Assembly: GCA_900180385.1 (NCBI GenBank)
Contig: FXLX01000008.1
Location: 1-57,617 of the forward strand
DNA length: 57,617 nt
Direction of reading: 5' to 3'
From: an uncultured Candidatus Thioglobus sp.
GTDB taxonomy: Bacteria; Pseudomonadota; Gammaproteobacteria; PS1; Pseudothioglobaceae
Shown: piece after piece, positions 34,060-43,084 of the stretch
How positions within the stretch are numbered: the first letter of the stretch is position 1
Layout of the letters: each line of letters begins with the position of its first letter
Position numbers and translations under genes: made by a program
The notes under the pieces: generated by a model
Databases searched by the model: none
The model's input: only the letters and a program-made list of their open reading frames with translations
Told to the model about the DNA's origin: nothing

Positions 34060-35559
34060 TTAATCCTTTAAAGGGTTGTATTCTTCAGGGTCTGATTCAG
34101 CAGCTTTTAACATTTTTTGATTCAAATCATCATTATCTGGTGCGTAACTGAATTTTGAATTTAAATCGCTCAAATTAGTTTTATAAATTTCATCTTTTAT
34201 ATAGCTTGCATTTAACCAAAAACAATGTTTTGTATATTTAGTCAGTCCTGTCAATTTATCTGCAAGAGGTAATTCATAAGTGTCTGCTGAATTTATTGCA
34301 TGCGGCCTAACATGACTTATTCTATTTTCAGTTTTCTTTGGAAAGAAAGTTTTTCTTACTCCTTTACCTGTTACTTCTTTTACAATTTTTCCGTTTGAAA
34401 CAGTTTTTACCATTTTTTCCCAAACTTTTTTTGCTTCGGGAATATCTAAATATTTCATATTCCAAAACTTTACTTTTCTTAAAATTAAGCTACCTCCCTC
34501 AAATTGATAAAATACGAAGAAAAATTTACTTTCTAAAATATTTTTAAAATCCGAATCTTCCCAATCGGTCTCAATAAGCTTTTTATATTCAAATGTTGGA
34601 AATGAAACATCCTCTTTTGGTAAATTATTTTCCTTAAGTCGAATTGTCTTCACTTGAATATCTGCTTTTTCAAACTCTTCAATTTTTTGACCAAGGCCAA
34701 GTCCAAGAATTGCATTTGTAAGATTAGCAAAATAGCTTTTGGCCTTTTTATTTAATTTTAAATCTAACCCTTGCTCAATCTGAGCTGCTGATTTTCCGTA
34801 AAATGGCTGAAACTTTGAAATAACCACCTCTTCTATCGATTGAACCACATCTAAAATTTCAGGCTTCTTAAGTATTTTTCCGTAAACAGCCGTCTCTTCT
34901 TGGGCAATATTTGCAATTATATGATTTACATAACCTTGTTTTAAAGAATACGCTCTTTGTTTCGCTTGTTCGTCGTTAAACGGCTGATTTCTAAACGACT
35001 TTAAAACGGTCGAGCCTTTTGTGCAAGCTCCAAGATAAAATGTATCCCCTTCTGACAATTCATGAGCCTTTCCATCCTTGATTTTTTGATTGATAAATTC
35101 CCAATCTTGTTTAATGATTACTAAATCTTCATTTGGATATTTCCAGTCGCCAACTAATTTTATTAAATAATCAAGCAAGTCTAAATCTTTATTGTGAAGA
35201 TAAAATACTAAAAGCAAATGTGCATTTTTTTTCCAAAATGTACTCGTTTCAAAAACTTCATTATGAACTTTTAAATAATTGATAATGTTTAAAACGAGTC
35301 TTTCTTTAGAGCGAATTTCTCCATTTTTCAAAGTTTTCAAAGGGCTTGATTTTAATTCAACTCCCGCTTCTTTAAAATCAGGCTCTGCATTAGAGTTTGG
35401 CTCATAGCCAAAATAGAATTTTTCTAATATTTGACCAAAACTTCCCTTTCCTTTATAGCCGTGTTTTTTAATTTCAGCTCTACAGGCTTGTCTTAAAGTT
35501 TGATTTTTCAATAGTTTTGCAAAATCGATAATTGAATGTGAGGAATTTACGTCATACAT
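34060..35559 (-). CDS. Sau3AI/MutH-type restriction endonuclease (GATC)
   Basis: 499 residues. The N-terminal half has the MutH/Sau3AI catalytic pattern: Asp61, Glu68 and Lys70 in DFKEAGVELK, the same spacing as MutH Asp70-Glu77-Lys79, after a GSFGQILEKFYFG helix. The second half repeats a MutH-like fold used for DNA binding, as in Sau3AI, ending with HVRPHA and the TKHCFWLNASY segment. It should cut at GATC sequences unless methylated by the neighbouring C5 methyltransferase. It starts 90 bp after that gene on the same strand. Specificity is inferred from the family. Confidence 0.88.
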   Translation of the reverse strand: MYDVNSSHSIIDFAKLLKNQTLRQACRAEIKKHGYKGKGSFGQILEKFYFGYEPNSNAEPDFKEAGVELKSSPLKTLKNGEIRSKERLVLNIINYLKVHNEVFETSTFWKKNAHLLLVFYLHNKDLDLLDYLIKLVGDWKYPNEDLVIIKQDWEFINQKIKDGKAHELSEGDTFYLGACTKGSTVLKSFRNQPFNDEQAKQRAYSLKQGYVNHIIANIAQEETAVYGKILKKPEILDVVQSIEEVVISKFQPFYGKSAAQIEQGLDLKLNKKAKSYFANLTNAILGLGLGQKIEEFEKADIQVKTIRLKENNLPKEDVSFPTFEYKKLIETDWEDSDFKNILESKFFFVFYQFEGGSLILRKVKFWNMKYLDIPEAKKVWEKMVKTVSNGKIVKEVTGKGVRKTFFPKKTENRISHVRPHAINSADTYELPLADKLTGLTKYTKHCFWLNASYIKDEIYKTNLSDLNSKFSYAPDNDDLNQKMLKAAESDPEEYNPLKD

Positions 35560-35649
35560 AATGAAATCCTCCTATAACTTTGTATTTCTAATAAAAATAC
35601 TAGTTTCAATTGAAGGCTAATCGACTTTTCATTTAAATAAAATTTAAAG

Positions 35650-36903
35650 CTATTCACTTATTTGCTTGTAAAGTTCTTTGCCAATTTTCTCAATTACTCC
35701 AACTACTAAAGCATTTCCCATGAAAAATGCTCGTTTTGTATCGGTAATTCCATCAAGTTTGGTGTGATTATCTGGAAACATGTTCAGCCTTTCCAATTCG
35801 ATTGGTGTCAATCTTCGTAACCCTCTATTTGAATCAATAACATGTTTAAATCGTGAAGCAGACCTCCCTCCTTCACCAGTAATAATAGTTCTAGAAGCAT
35901 TGTCTAATGCGTCTGGAAAAATCATTGAACCTTCAGCATAATTATATTCAAAACCGTCTTTTGTCTTTCGAACTTCTTTCTTAGCTCCTTTCAAATATTC
36001 CCACTTCGTAAAATCTTTTTTATCAACGAAAAATTCATCAGTTACTTCCCCGTTTTGCAAAACGTCTGCTAAAACGGTTTTTTTCCCATCATAATTCGAC
36101 TCTGTTTTGGCTGTATAAACTTTACCCTTTATAAGTAAACCTGTATTTTGAAATGGCGATAACTTTCCATTCTTATTAAAACTACTCGTTATATCTATCA
36201 AATCACCTTTTAACTCAACTTCTTGAATTACATTTGTTTTAGTTACAGGAAAAACGTTTGCAATAGTCCCCTCTTCAGTCAACCAGTCGACCTTATTAGA
36301 CTTTTGAAGTCTTTTATACATTTCTGTAGATTTATGATAGCCAATAAAGAAAACTCTTCTTCTTCTTTGTGGCATGCCGTATTCTGCCGCATTGATTACA
36401 CGCCATTCTACAGCGTAATCCAAGTCATTTAAACTTTGTAGCATTACAGCAAAATCACGACCCCTTTGTTTTGCTGGCGATTTTAAAAGTCGATCAACAT
36501 TTTCCAAAAAAAGATATTTTGGCTTATTTTTTTTGTTTTCTAAAATATTATAAATCGACCACCAAAGAACGCCTTTTTTTCCTTTTAAACCTTTTGAATT
36601 GTGTAAAGTAGTTGCAACAGAGTAATCTTGACAAGGAAAGCCACCAACCAATAAATCATGGTCTGGAATTTCCTCTATATTTCTTGTTACAACCGCACTG
36701 ATGTCTTCATTTGAATGATTTTCTTGACCAAACTTATTCTCATAAACTAGCGAAGCATGCTGTATTTTTGTGGAAGGCTCCCATTGATTACTCCAAACAA
36801 TATTATAATTATTATGTTTTTCAAGTCCAAGGCGAAACCCGCCAACACCTGCAAACAACTCAACTACTTTTAACTGTTGTGATTTATTGCCACTCATATT
36901 CAT
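35650..36903 (-). CDS. C5-cytosine DNA methyltransferase of the Sau3AI-like system
   Basis: A 417-residue Dcm-family enzyme that protects the host DNA. Motif I is LFAGVGGFRLGL (about 16-27), catalytic Cys91 lies in GGFPCQDYSVA, motif VI is ENVDRLL, motif VIII is PQRRRRVFFIG, and motifs IX/X are at the C-terminus (RRLTPIELERL, GNALVV). It pairs with the downstream GATC endonuclease, so modification of the cytosine in GATC is expected. Confidence 0.93.
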   Translation of the reverse strand: MNMSGNKSQQLKVVELFAGVGGFRLGLEKHNNYNIVWSNQWEPSTKIQHASLVYENKFGQENHSNEDISAVVTRNIEEIPDHDLLVGGFPCQDYSVATTLHNSKGLKGKKGVLWWSIYNILENKKNKPKYLFLENVDRLLKSPAKQRGRDFAVMLQSLNDLDYAVEWRVINAAEYGMPQRRRRVFFIGYHKSTEMYKRLQKSNKVDWLTEEGTIANVFPVTKTNVIQEVELKGDLIDITSSFNKNGKLSPFQNTGLLIKGKVYTAKTESNYDGKKTVLADVLQNGEVTDEFFVDKKDFTKWEYLKGAKKEVRKTKDGFEYNYAEGSMIFPDALDNASRTIITGEGGRSASRFKHVIDSNRGLRRLTPIELERLNMFPDNHTKLDGITDTKRAFFMGNALVVGVIEKIGKELYKQISE

Positions 36904-36959
36904 TAGTTTTTTTTAATCCTTCTTATTTTATACCGTCCAACCTAGGCATATTTTAAATA

Positions 36960-37166
36960 TTAGATGAGTCGGATGGTATAAAAATTAAACCTCCCCAAAT
37001 TAATGAAGAAACCCAGGGTGCTACCTTTAAATTCACCCTCAATAACCACTTGATCAAACCCAGCTCGAACACCATCAAGCTCAGTGCCATGAAAATACTC
37101 ATAGCCCTCAGACTTTAATAAGTCTATTAGATTTTGTTCAATGTCGTCTTCGGTTAAATTAGTCAC
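36960..37166 (-). pseudogene. hsdR: Truncated hsdR (type I restriction subunit), N-terminal stub
   Basis: 68 codons from a GTG. The opening TNLTEDDIEQNLIDLLKSEG and YEYFHGTEL match the start of type I HsdR proteins, which are normally about 1000 residues. Homology seems to fade after residue about 50, and a stop follows. No nuclease or helicase motif remains. The rest was replaced by, or deleted beside, the C5 methyltransferase locus 57 bp downstream. Confidence 0.78.
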
Positions 37167-37194
37167 CAGCTACATTCCACAAAAAAGTGCCATT

Positions 37195-37686
37195 TTAAAT
37201 ATTACCAAGAACAAATTCTGCATGTAACTGCCTAAGCATCACAAAAGGGGTTATAAATTTAATACCCAGCCCTAGACAAACATCAGGTATTTTAATTTTC
37301 TTTAAACTAGCACTAGGCATCTCATGAGTAACGATTATTGAGTTTCTTTGTATAGCTTGAGCTATCAGATAATAATCAGCCACTTCCATAAATCCTTGAA
37401 TGGCCGATTGTTGATAATTCTTTTTCTCAACCCATTTATTTATAGAATTGAATTGCATAGCAGTTTGAACATCTGATAATAAAAAGAAATCACTTAGCTC
37501 ATCCTTTTTTACCCAATTTACTAACCCATCATCGCCAGCAATAATTTCATCTTTAACCTTATCTATACTATACAAAACTTCATGTTGATTTTGCTGAATA
37601 AGAAAATTCCAAAAAGCGGGGCAAAAGTCAAATCCATAATGTAGGTTTTTTGCTTGGATGAATATATTGCTATCTAGTAAATACAT
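37195..37686 (-). CDS. DUF4411/PIN-like protein, probable toxin partner of ImmA
   Basis: 163 residues from the ATG giving MYLLDSNIFIQA. This opening (acidic D in LLDSN), the acidic residue in EVADYYLIAQA and the IIVTHE strand give the PIN-like acidic triad of the DUF4411 family. Its start overlaps the stop of the ImmA-like gene as TAATG. Such pairs are frequent beside type I restriction genes. Ribonuclease activity is inferred. Confidence 0.8.
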   Translation of the reverse strand: MYLLDSNIFIQAKNLHYGFDFCPAFWNFLIQQNQHEVLYSIDKVKDEIIAGDDGLVNWVKKDELSDFFLLSDVQTAMQFNSINKWVEKKNYQQSAIQGFMEVADYYLIAQAIQRNSIIVTHEMPSASLKKIKIPDVCLGLGIKFITPFVMLRQLHAEFVLGNI

Positions 37687-38837
37687 TAAACACTCCAAGG
37701 ATGTATTTGTTCAGTTATATTGTTAAAAGTTTTTATACTTTTAATATTTAATAACTGCATAGCATCCCTGTACAAGGTGCTACCCTCTAAAGTGCTAGCG
37801 GTTATGGTTTTAACAAAAAGCTTACTAACGCTTGCAGGTTTGGTGTTGTAATAGTTTCCACCCTTGCTTTGGGTTTTCTGTTGCTGCAAAATTTTTATCA
37901 ATTTTGCCTTTTCTTCTCTAAATAAACGCCAGAAATTACGCTTATCTAAATAATCTAAATCATAAATACGCCCCAATATAACCAACGTGCTAACTTTAAA
38001 AAACTTAGAAAAATAAGTCAAATCCTCACCCAAACTATTTAAATTATATTGATAATTCTGCTTAAATTCTTGACTAGGGACTAATATTTCTGCTGCAACT
38101 TTATCGCACCATTTTTCAACACTATTAGTATTTTCATTATAAGAATTAGTATTAGATACACCATTCTGCGCAATCACAATATGAGCTAATTCATGCATTA
38201 AAGTAAAACTTCTAGCAGCAATACTATCTTTAGCATTGATGAATATTACTGGCGCATATTCATCACTTAAAGCAAAACCACGAAATTCATTTAAATCCAA
38301 ACTTCTATGCGTATTACCTAATGCAACACCACTAGACATTACCAAAATACCTTGCTTTTCAATTAATGCAGTACGGTCAGACAGCGCATTTTGCCAACTA
38401 CTGTAATTATGGTGGAAAGAAAATATTTGACATATCTCTTTAGCTACATCTTCAGGATCGTCTCTTATTGTCCATTTACCCGCAACAGACTGCTTATCAA
38501 AACCATTCTGTCGACAATAAGTTTGATACCACTCTTGCCTTTGCTGGCTAGCATAAATAGTATCTAATAGATTTGCACTAGGCCTATTAAAATCATCATC
38601 TTGAAAAGTTCGGAAATCATCAATAGGCAACACTTCTTTAGGAGGGGTTTGTAAAAATAGCATACCAATCGGGGTAAAGGTTGCCTTTGCGAATTTTTCC
38701 AATTGCTTTAATGTTGGGCTTTTGCTTTCATTCTGCCAATTTTTCAAATTCGGAAATTTACGCAGTAATTCATCTGCACTCTTCATGGAGCGCTCTATTG
38801 CCCAGTTTAAAAGCTGTGGATTAATCTGTATATTCAT
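37686..38837 (-). CDS. ImmA/IrrE-family metallopeptidase with XRE-like N-terminus
   Basis: 383 residues. The N-terminal about 70 residues (LNWAIERSMKSADELLRKFP, SPTLKQLEKFAKATFTPIG) resemble a HigA-type helix-turn-helix. The zinc peptidase motif HELAH is at 215-219, with a distal acidic residue in the KWCDKVAAEILVP segment. IrrE/ImmA proteins cleave phage or element repressors. It is coupled to the PIN-like gene, so the two may act as an antitoxin/regulator and toxin. Confidence 0.85.
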   Translation of the reverse strand: MNIQINPQLLNWAIERSMKSADELLRKFPNLKNWQNESKSPTLKQLEKFAKATFTPIGMLFLQTPPKEVLPIDDFRTFQDDDFNRPSANLLDTIYASQQRQEWYQTYCRQNGFDKQSVAGKWTIRDDPEDVAKEICQIFSFHHNYSSWQNALSDRTALIEKQGILVMSSGVALGNTHRSLDLNEFRGFALSDEYAPVIFINAKDSIAARSFTLMHELAHIVIAQNGVSNTNSYNENTNSVEKWCDKVAAEILVPSQEFKQNYQYNLNSLGEDLTYFSKFFKVSTLVILGRIYDLDYLDKRNFWRLFREEKAKLIKILQQQKTQSKGGNYYNTKPASVSKLFVKTITASTLEGSTLYRDAMQLLNIKSIKTFNNITEQIHPWSV

Positions 38838-39340
38838 TATTTATAATTATAGCCCATATATTAGGGGTTTTTAAATAATAGAAAATAAGCTAAGCGTTGT
38901 AAAAAAATAATCATGATATTTTTAATTATTAATCGTGACATTGCTATTAACAAACCCTTTAACAAAAAGGCTTTATTCGTGACATTTTATGTATTGCAGG
39001 CTTTAAAAAAATTTATATAAATCGCTTGATGAGTGCTCACCCCCCTATCTTATTAAAAAATGATAAAAAGTGTTTTACAGTAAGTCTTTAAAGCTATTTA
39101 ATTTTTAAAATTTGCCAGAAAAAAGTATATTTTTTTCTAGATTTTTACTCAAAAATTTAGCAAATTATCAAAACGAGTGATTTTGGCAGTCTGCAAAGCC
39201 ATAAAATCAACAGAAAACCCCTGTTTTTAAGCTAAAAACAGCTAAAAATAAAGCTTTATAAGGGCAGAAAATGATTGGCTTGTTGAAAACTGGAAAATTT
39301 CGGATATTTTCAATATAGGGCTAAAAACCAGTATTTTTCA
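38838..39340. repeat. Gene-free A/T-rich block, copy 2 of a degenerate repeat
   Basis: No ORF or RNA gene can be supported in these 503 bp. The part 39151-39325 resembles 32970-33205 in ordered short identities (AAAAATTTAGCAAATT, AGCTAAAAATAA, ATGATTGG, GGAAAATTTCGGA). It lies immediately after the end of hsdS, as copy 1 lies after the HEPN gene. Confidence 0.6.
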
Positions 39341-40604
39341 TTAATTTACTCTAACATTACCACTCATTAACTTTGGCAATAAAGCATCTCTAGTTTTTTC
39401 CAAAGATTGAATCTGCAAGATATTGTTACTAATCTTATCAGTTGTTGACAAAGCTATTTTCGAAAATTTCTCTGCTAACTTTAAATCTTCAGGCAATGCA
39501 ATCTCATATTCTGGAATTGCTTTTTTTGATAAATGAAGAACAGTTGTGCCATTTGAATATCCAATACAATGTCCTTTAAACTTTCTATCTTTCATTACAT
39601 AGTATAAAAATGCACTATCGATATTATCTACTTTGGAGGTAACTTTAACCAAATCCATTGTGATATACATTTTATCAAACCCACCACTTTCAAATACAAA
39701 GGCAGGATTTCCTAACACCTCAGCATCTTGTGTTAAATCTGTGTGAGCAACTATTAGGTCACCAATAACAACTTCTTGTGTTGATTTTGGATTACCTTCA
39801 AAAGGCTTGAATCCTCTAGTTTGAAAACCACCATTTCTATTAAAACTTTTAAGGGTTACCAATGCCTCGTTGCTATTTTCTACAAGCTCCTTGCCTTTAT
39901 AAGAGTAGCCATTAATAGTATCAATAAGCTCATTTAAGCGAAAAACTCGCCAGCCTTTAGGGATTTGTCCGAGTTCGGAGTTGATCATTTCTCCGGTGGC
40001 GTTGGGAAAGTTGAATTTCACAAACCATTCTTTAAAGAGTGTTTGTGCAAGTGTTTCAAGGGTTTTATTTTGTGCTCGCAACAATTCTATTTTGTCATCA
40101 AAACTGACAAGAATATCAGCAATAGATTTTTGTTCATCAAGTAGAGGTAGGAATAATTTCATATCCTCTAAATTACTTGGCTTTATTGAGGGGTATGTTG
40201 ATGTACTATGCTCTGCTATTTGCTGCAACTCACTAGTCACCCTTTGTTGTGTTAAGAAAAAATATAAATATTTTGAACTGGAAATTTCTTTATTGTTCTC
40301 AATAACTGTAAATCCAGTAGAAACAACCAAATTATCTTTTGGGGTTTTAATATACCCATAATGCTCTTGATTTGGACGGACGGTTGAGTAAACAATGTCT
40401 TCATTTTTTACAAGCCTTTTTTGCTCTACTTGGTGCATCATTAATCTTCAAGGTCTGTAACTCTTCAATCTGTCCTTTTGTAATTGACCCAGTGTCAAGA
40501 TATAAGATTTCATCATATTTATAACTTCTGCCAATGCTCGAAACATTAGTTTCTGCCACCTCTCCAAGTGTCGTCTCAACCCAACCGGTTGGCAATTCAC
40601 TCAT
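39341..40604 (-). pseudogene. hsdS: Frameshifted type I specificity subunit
   Basis: The gene starts at the ATG giving MSELPTGWVETTLGEVAE, the usual HsdS opening, overlapping the RhuM-Fic stop by 8 bp. After 67 codons it meets TGA. The other frame continues seamlessly with the rest of HsdS: first target-recognition domain, central helix (LLRAQNKTLETLAQTLFKEW), second domain starting IPKGWRVFRLNEL, and the final DALLPKLMSG helix. Removing one base in the six-A run at 40417-40422 restores APSRAKRLVKNED. It may be phase-variable, dead, or a sequencing error. Confidence 0.85.
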
Positions 40605-41577
40605 GGTGATTGCCTGTTAACAACACAACCACCAAACCAATGACTTTGTCTTTATCTGCTGGATCACTTTGGGCAATGAGCAAGGTGATTGCGGTTAGTG
40701 CTTCTGGTGTGATTTTAGCTCTAAAATCAAGCTGGGCTTTTTGCAAAAACCAGATAAAAGCAAATGCACCTGTGCGTTTGTTGCCGTCATTAAATGGATG
40801 ATTTTTAACAATAAAATAAAGTAAATGTGCGGCTTTTTCTTCAATAGTTGGATAAGCATCTTCACCAAATACGGATTGAAAAACATTGCCAAAGATACCT
40901 GCCAAGGTGTCTTTTTTCTTTTCTTGGGCAAATAGTTGAGTGGCTTGATTATTGGCAATTAAGCCTTGCTTTAATTGAGCCACAGCCTCATACAAGGCGC
41001 TAGATTCTAGCTGAATATCTTGTTTGGTTAAACCACCTTTAGGCAGTTTGTCTTCATCAAATGATTCAAGTGAAAACCAAGTATGGGCAAAGCTTTTGAT
41101 TAATGCTAATACATCGTCAGTTTTAAGTAAGGTGTTATTACTGGTGAGTATTTTTACCTCGTCCACCGCTTGCATAAAATTAGTGTAATTTTGCTCAATG
41201 CGTGACGGGTTAATAGTGAAGCCTTGAATGATATGCTGCTTAAGAGTTTTGGTTGCCCATTTTCTAAATTTAGTACCTATAACTGAATTTATTCGATAAC
41301 CCACTGCAATCATTACATCTAAGTTGTACTCTTTAATTTTTCTTTTAACACTTCTATTTCCTTCTTTTTGAACTTGTAAGGATTCTTTACAAGTTGCCTT
41401 TTCTTCTAGCTCGTTGTCTTTAAATATTTGCTTTAAGTGTATGGTTATATTCTGCGTCGTCACACCAAAAATTTCCGCCATTTCTTTTTGACTTGCCCAT
41501 GCAGTTTCATTTTCAATATCACCCTTAAGCTCAATTGCGCCATTGTCCGCCTGATAAATAATTAATTTATTACTCAT
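40597..41577 (-). CDS. RhuM-family protein with C-terminal Fic domain
   Basis: 326 residues. The N-terminal about 120 residues match the RhuM virulence-protein family (SQKEMAEIFGVTTQNITIHL, GYRINSVIGTKFRKWAT), which looks like a DNA-binding KilA-N-like region. The C-terminal part is a Fic/Doc domain with HPFNDGNKRTG at 260-270, the AMP/phosphate-transfer motif. The gene is placed between hsdM and hsdS, with ATGA and 8-bp overlaps on each side, so it is translated with them. Its role in the type I system is unknown. Confidence 0.87.
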   Translation of the reverse strand: MSNKLIIYQADNGAIELKGDIENETAWASQKEMAEIFGVTTQNITIHLKQIFKDNELEEKATCKESLQVQKEGNRSVKRKIKEYNLDVMIAVGYRINSVIGTKFRKWATKTLKQHIIQGFTINPSRIEQNYTNFMQAVDEVKILTSNNTLLKTDDVLALIKSFAHTWFSLESFDEDKLPKGGLTKQDIQLESSALYEAVAQLKQGLIANNQATQLFAQEKKKDTLAGIFGNVFQSVFGEDAYPTIEEKAAHLLYFIVKNHPFNDGNKRTGAFAFIWFLQKAQLDFRAKITPEALTAITLLIAQSDPADKDKVIGLVVVLLTGNHHE

Positions 41578-43079
41578 AGCTTAAAACCTATTTTTGCCAG
41601 TTGAGTTTTGATATTTTCATCAAGCAATTTTTCTTGCGCCATTTGCTTGGCGAGTGTTTGTGTTAGCTCTTGCATTTTGTCTGCAAAAGGAATGCCATCA
41701 TCTTCTTCATCAGGAATACCAACATAGCGCCCGGGTGTAAGTACAAAGCTGTGTTTTTCTAGCTCTGCGCGTTGTGCAGATTTACAATAGCCTTTGATGT
41801 CTTCATAGCCTGTATCGTTTTTCCAATTATGATAAGTTTGCTCGATGGTTTCAATATCTTCTGGGGCAAATTCCCTATGCACTCGGTCTTTCATAAAGCC
41901 CATTTCTGAGGCGTCAATAAATAGCGTTTCGCCTTGGCGCTGTTGTTTACTACGGCGCAATATCCAAATAGTGGCTGGAATACCAGTATTATAAAACAGT
42001 TGTTTTGGTAAGGCGACAATGCAATCAACCAAATCAGCTTTAACTAGATTGGTGCGAATATCACCTTCGCCAGAGGTGTTAGAGCTTAAGCTGCCATTTG
42101 CCAGCACGGTTGCCATAACACCATTTGGCGCAAGGTGATAGAGCATGTGCTGCATCCAAGCAAAATTGGCATTGCCTGCGGGTGGTAGGCCGTATTTCCA
42201 ACGAGCATCCTCAGCGAGAACATCTTGTCCCCATTCTTTTTGATTAAATGGTGGATTGGCCAAAATATAATCGGCTTTAAGATCAGGATGTGAGTCGTGC
42301 AAAAAGCTACCTTGGGTATTCCAAGATACAAACTGTGAGTTGATATTACGAATAGCAAGATTCATTTTTGAGAGTTTCCAAGTGGTCTGATTAGATTCTT
42401 GACCATAAATAGTAATATCAGAAATATTACCCTGATGCTCCTCAACAAATTTTTCACTCATGACAAACATACCGCCACTACCACAAGCAGGGTCGTACAC
42501 TCTGCCTTTGTATGGTTCAATCATTTCTACCATGAGTTTTACGATGGATTTTGGGGTGTAGAATTGCCCACCTTTCTTGCCCTCAGCATTGGCAAATTCA
42601 CCAAGGAAATATTCATATACTCTGCCGAGTAAATCTTTTGAATGCTCGTCTTGCGCTTTAAGCTCAATATCAGAGATGACATCAATCAGTTGTCCGAGTG
42701 TGGTTTTATCAAGATTGGGCTTGGCATAGACTTTCGGTAATACGTGTTTTAGCTCAATATTTTCTTTTTCAATGGCAGACATGGCGTTGTCAATTTCTAC
42801 GCCTATTTCAGGTAGTTTTGCTTTGGCTTGCAAACTATCCCATCTAGCCTCTTTTGGTACAAAAAATATGTTCTCAGCTGTGTACTCATCTCTACCCTCG
42901 GCATCTGAAAAATTGTCAGCATCAAGCTTGGTATAAAGCTCAGAAAATGAATCAGAAATATACTTAAGAAAGATAAGCCCTAAAACCACGTTTTTGTATT
43001 CTGCGGCATCGATATTTTTGCGCAATTTGTCTGCCGTATTAAATAGTGCTGATTCGAAGTTTTTGTTATTTTCTGGCAT
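41574..43079 (-). CDS. hsdM: Type I restriction-modification methyltransferase subunit
   Basis: A 501-residue N6-adenine methyltransferase. It has the N-terminal helical HsdM_N domain (about 1-130), the SAM motif DPACGSGGMF near residue 200, and catalytic NPPF in ILANPPFNQKEWG. It is full length. It is the first gene of the island operon. Because hsdS is frameshifted and hsdR is a stub, it may be inactive or act only as a solitary methylase if HsdS is restored. Confidence 0.95.
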   Translation of the reverse strand: MPENNKNFESALFNTADKLRKNIDAAEYKNVVLGLIFLKYISDSFSELYTKLDADNFSDAEGRDEYTAENIFFVPKEARWDSLQAKAKLPEIGVEIDNAMSAIEKENIELKHVLPKVYAKPNLDKTTLGQLIDVISDIELKAQDEHSKDLLGRVYEYFLGEFANAEGKKGGQFYTPKSIVKLMVEMIEPYKGRVYDPACGSGGMFVMSEKFVEEHQGNISDITIYGQESNQTTWKLSKMNLAIRNINSQFVSWNTQGSFLHDSHPDLKADYILANPPFNQKEWGQDVLAEDARWKYGLPPAGNANFAWMQHMLYHLAPNGVMATVLANGSLSSNTSGEGDIRTNLVKADLVDCIVALPKQLFYNTGIPATIWILRRSKQQRQGETLFIDASEMGFMKDRVHREFAPEDIETIEQTYHNWKNDTGYEDIKGYCKSAQRAELEKHSFVLTPGRYVGIPDEEDDGIPFADKMQELTQTLAKQMAQEKLLDENIKTQLAKIGFKL

Positions 43080-43084
43080 TAAAT

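Noticed and set aside
40401..40604. Independent short gene of 67 codons before hsdS
   Set aside because: It is the N-terminus of HsdS cut by the single-base frameshift; the two parts join without a gap in homology.
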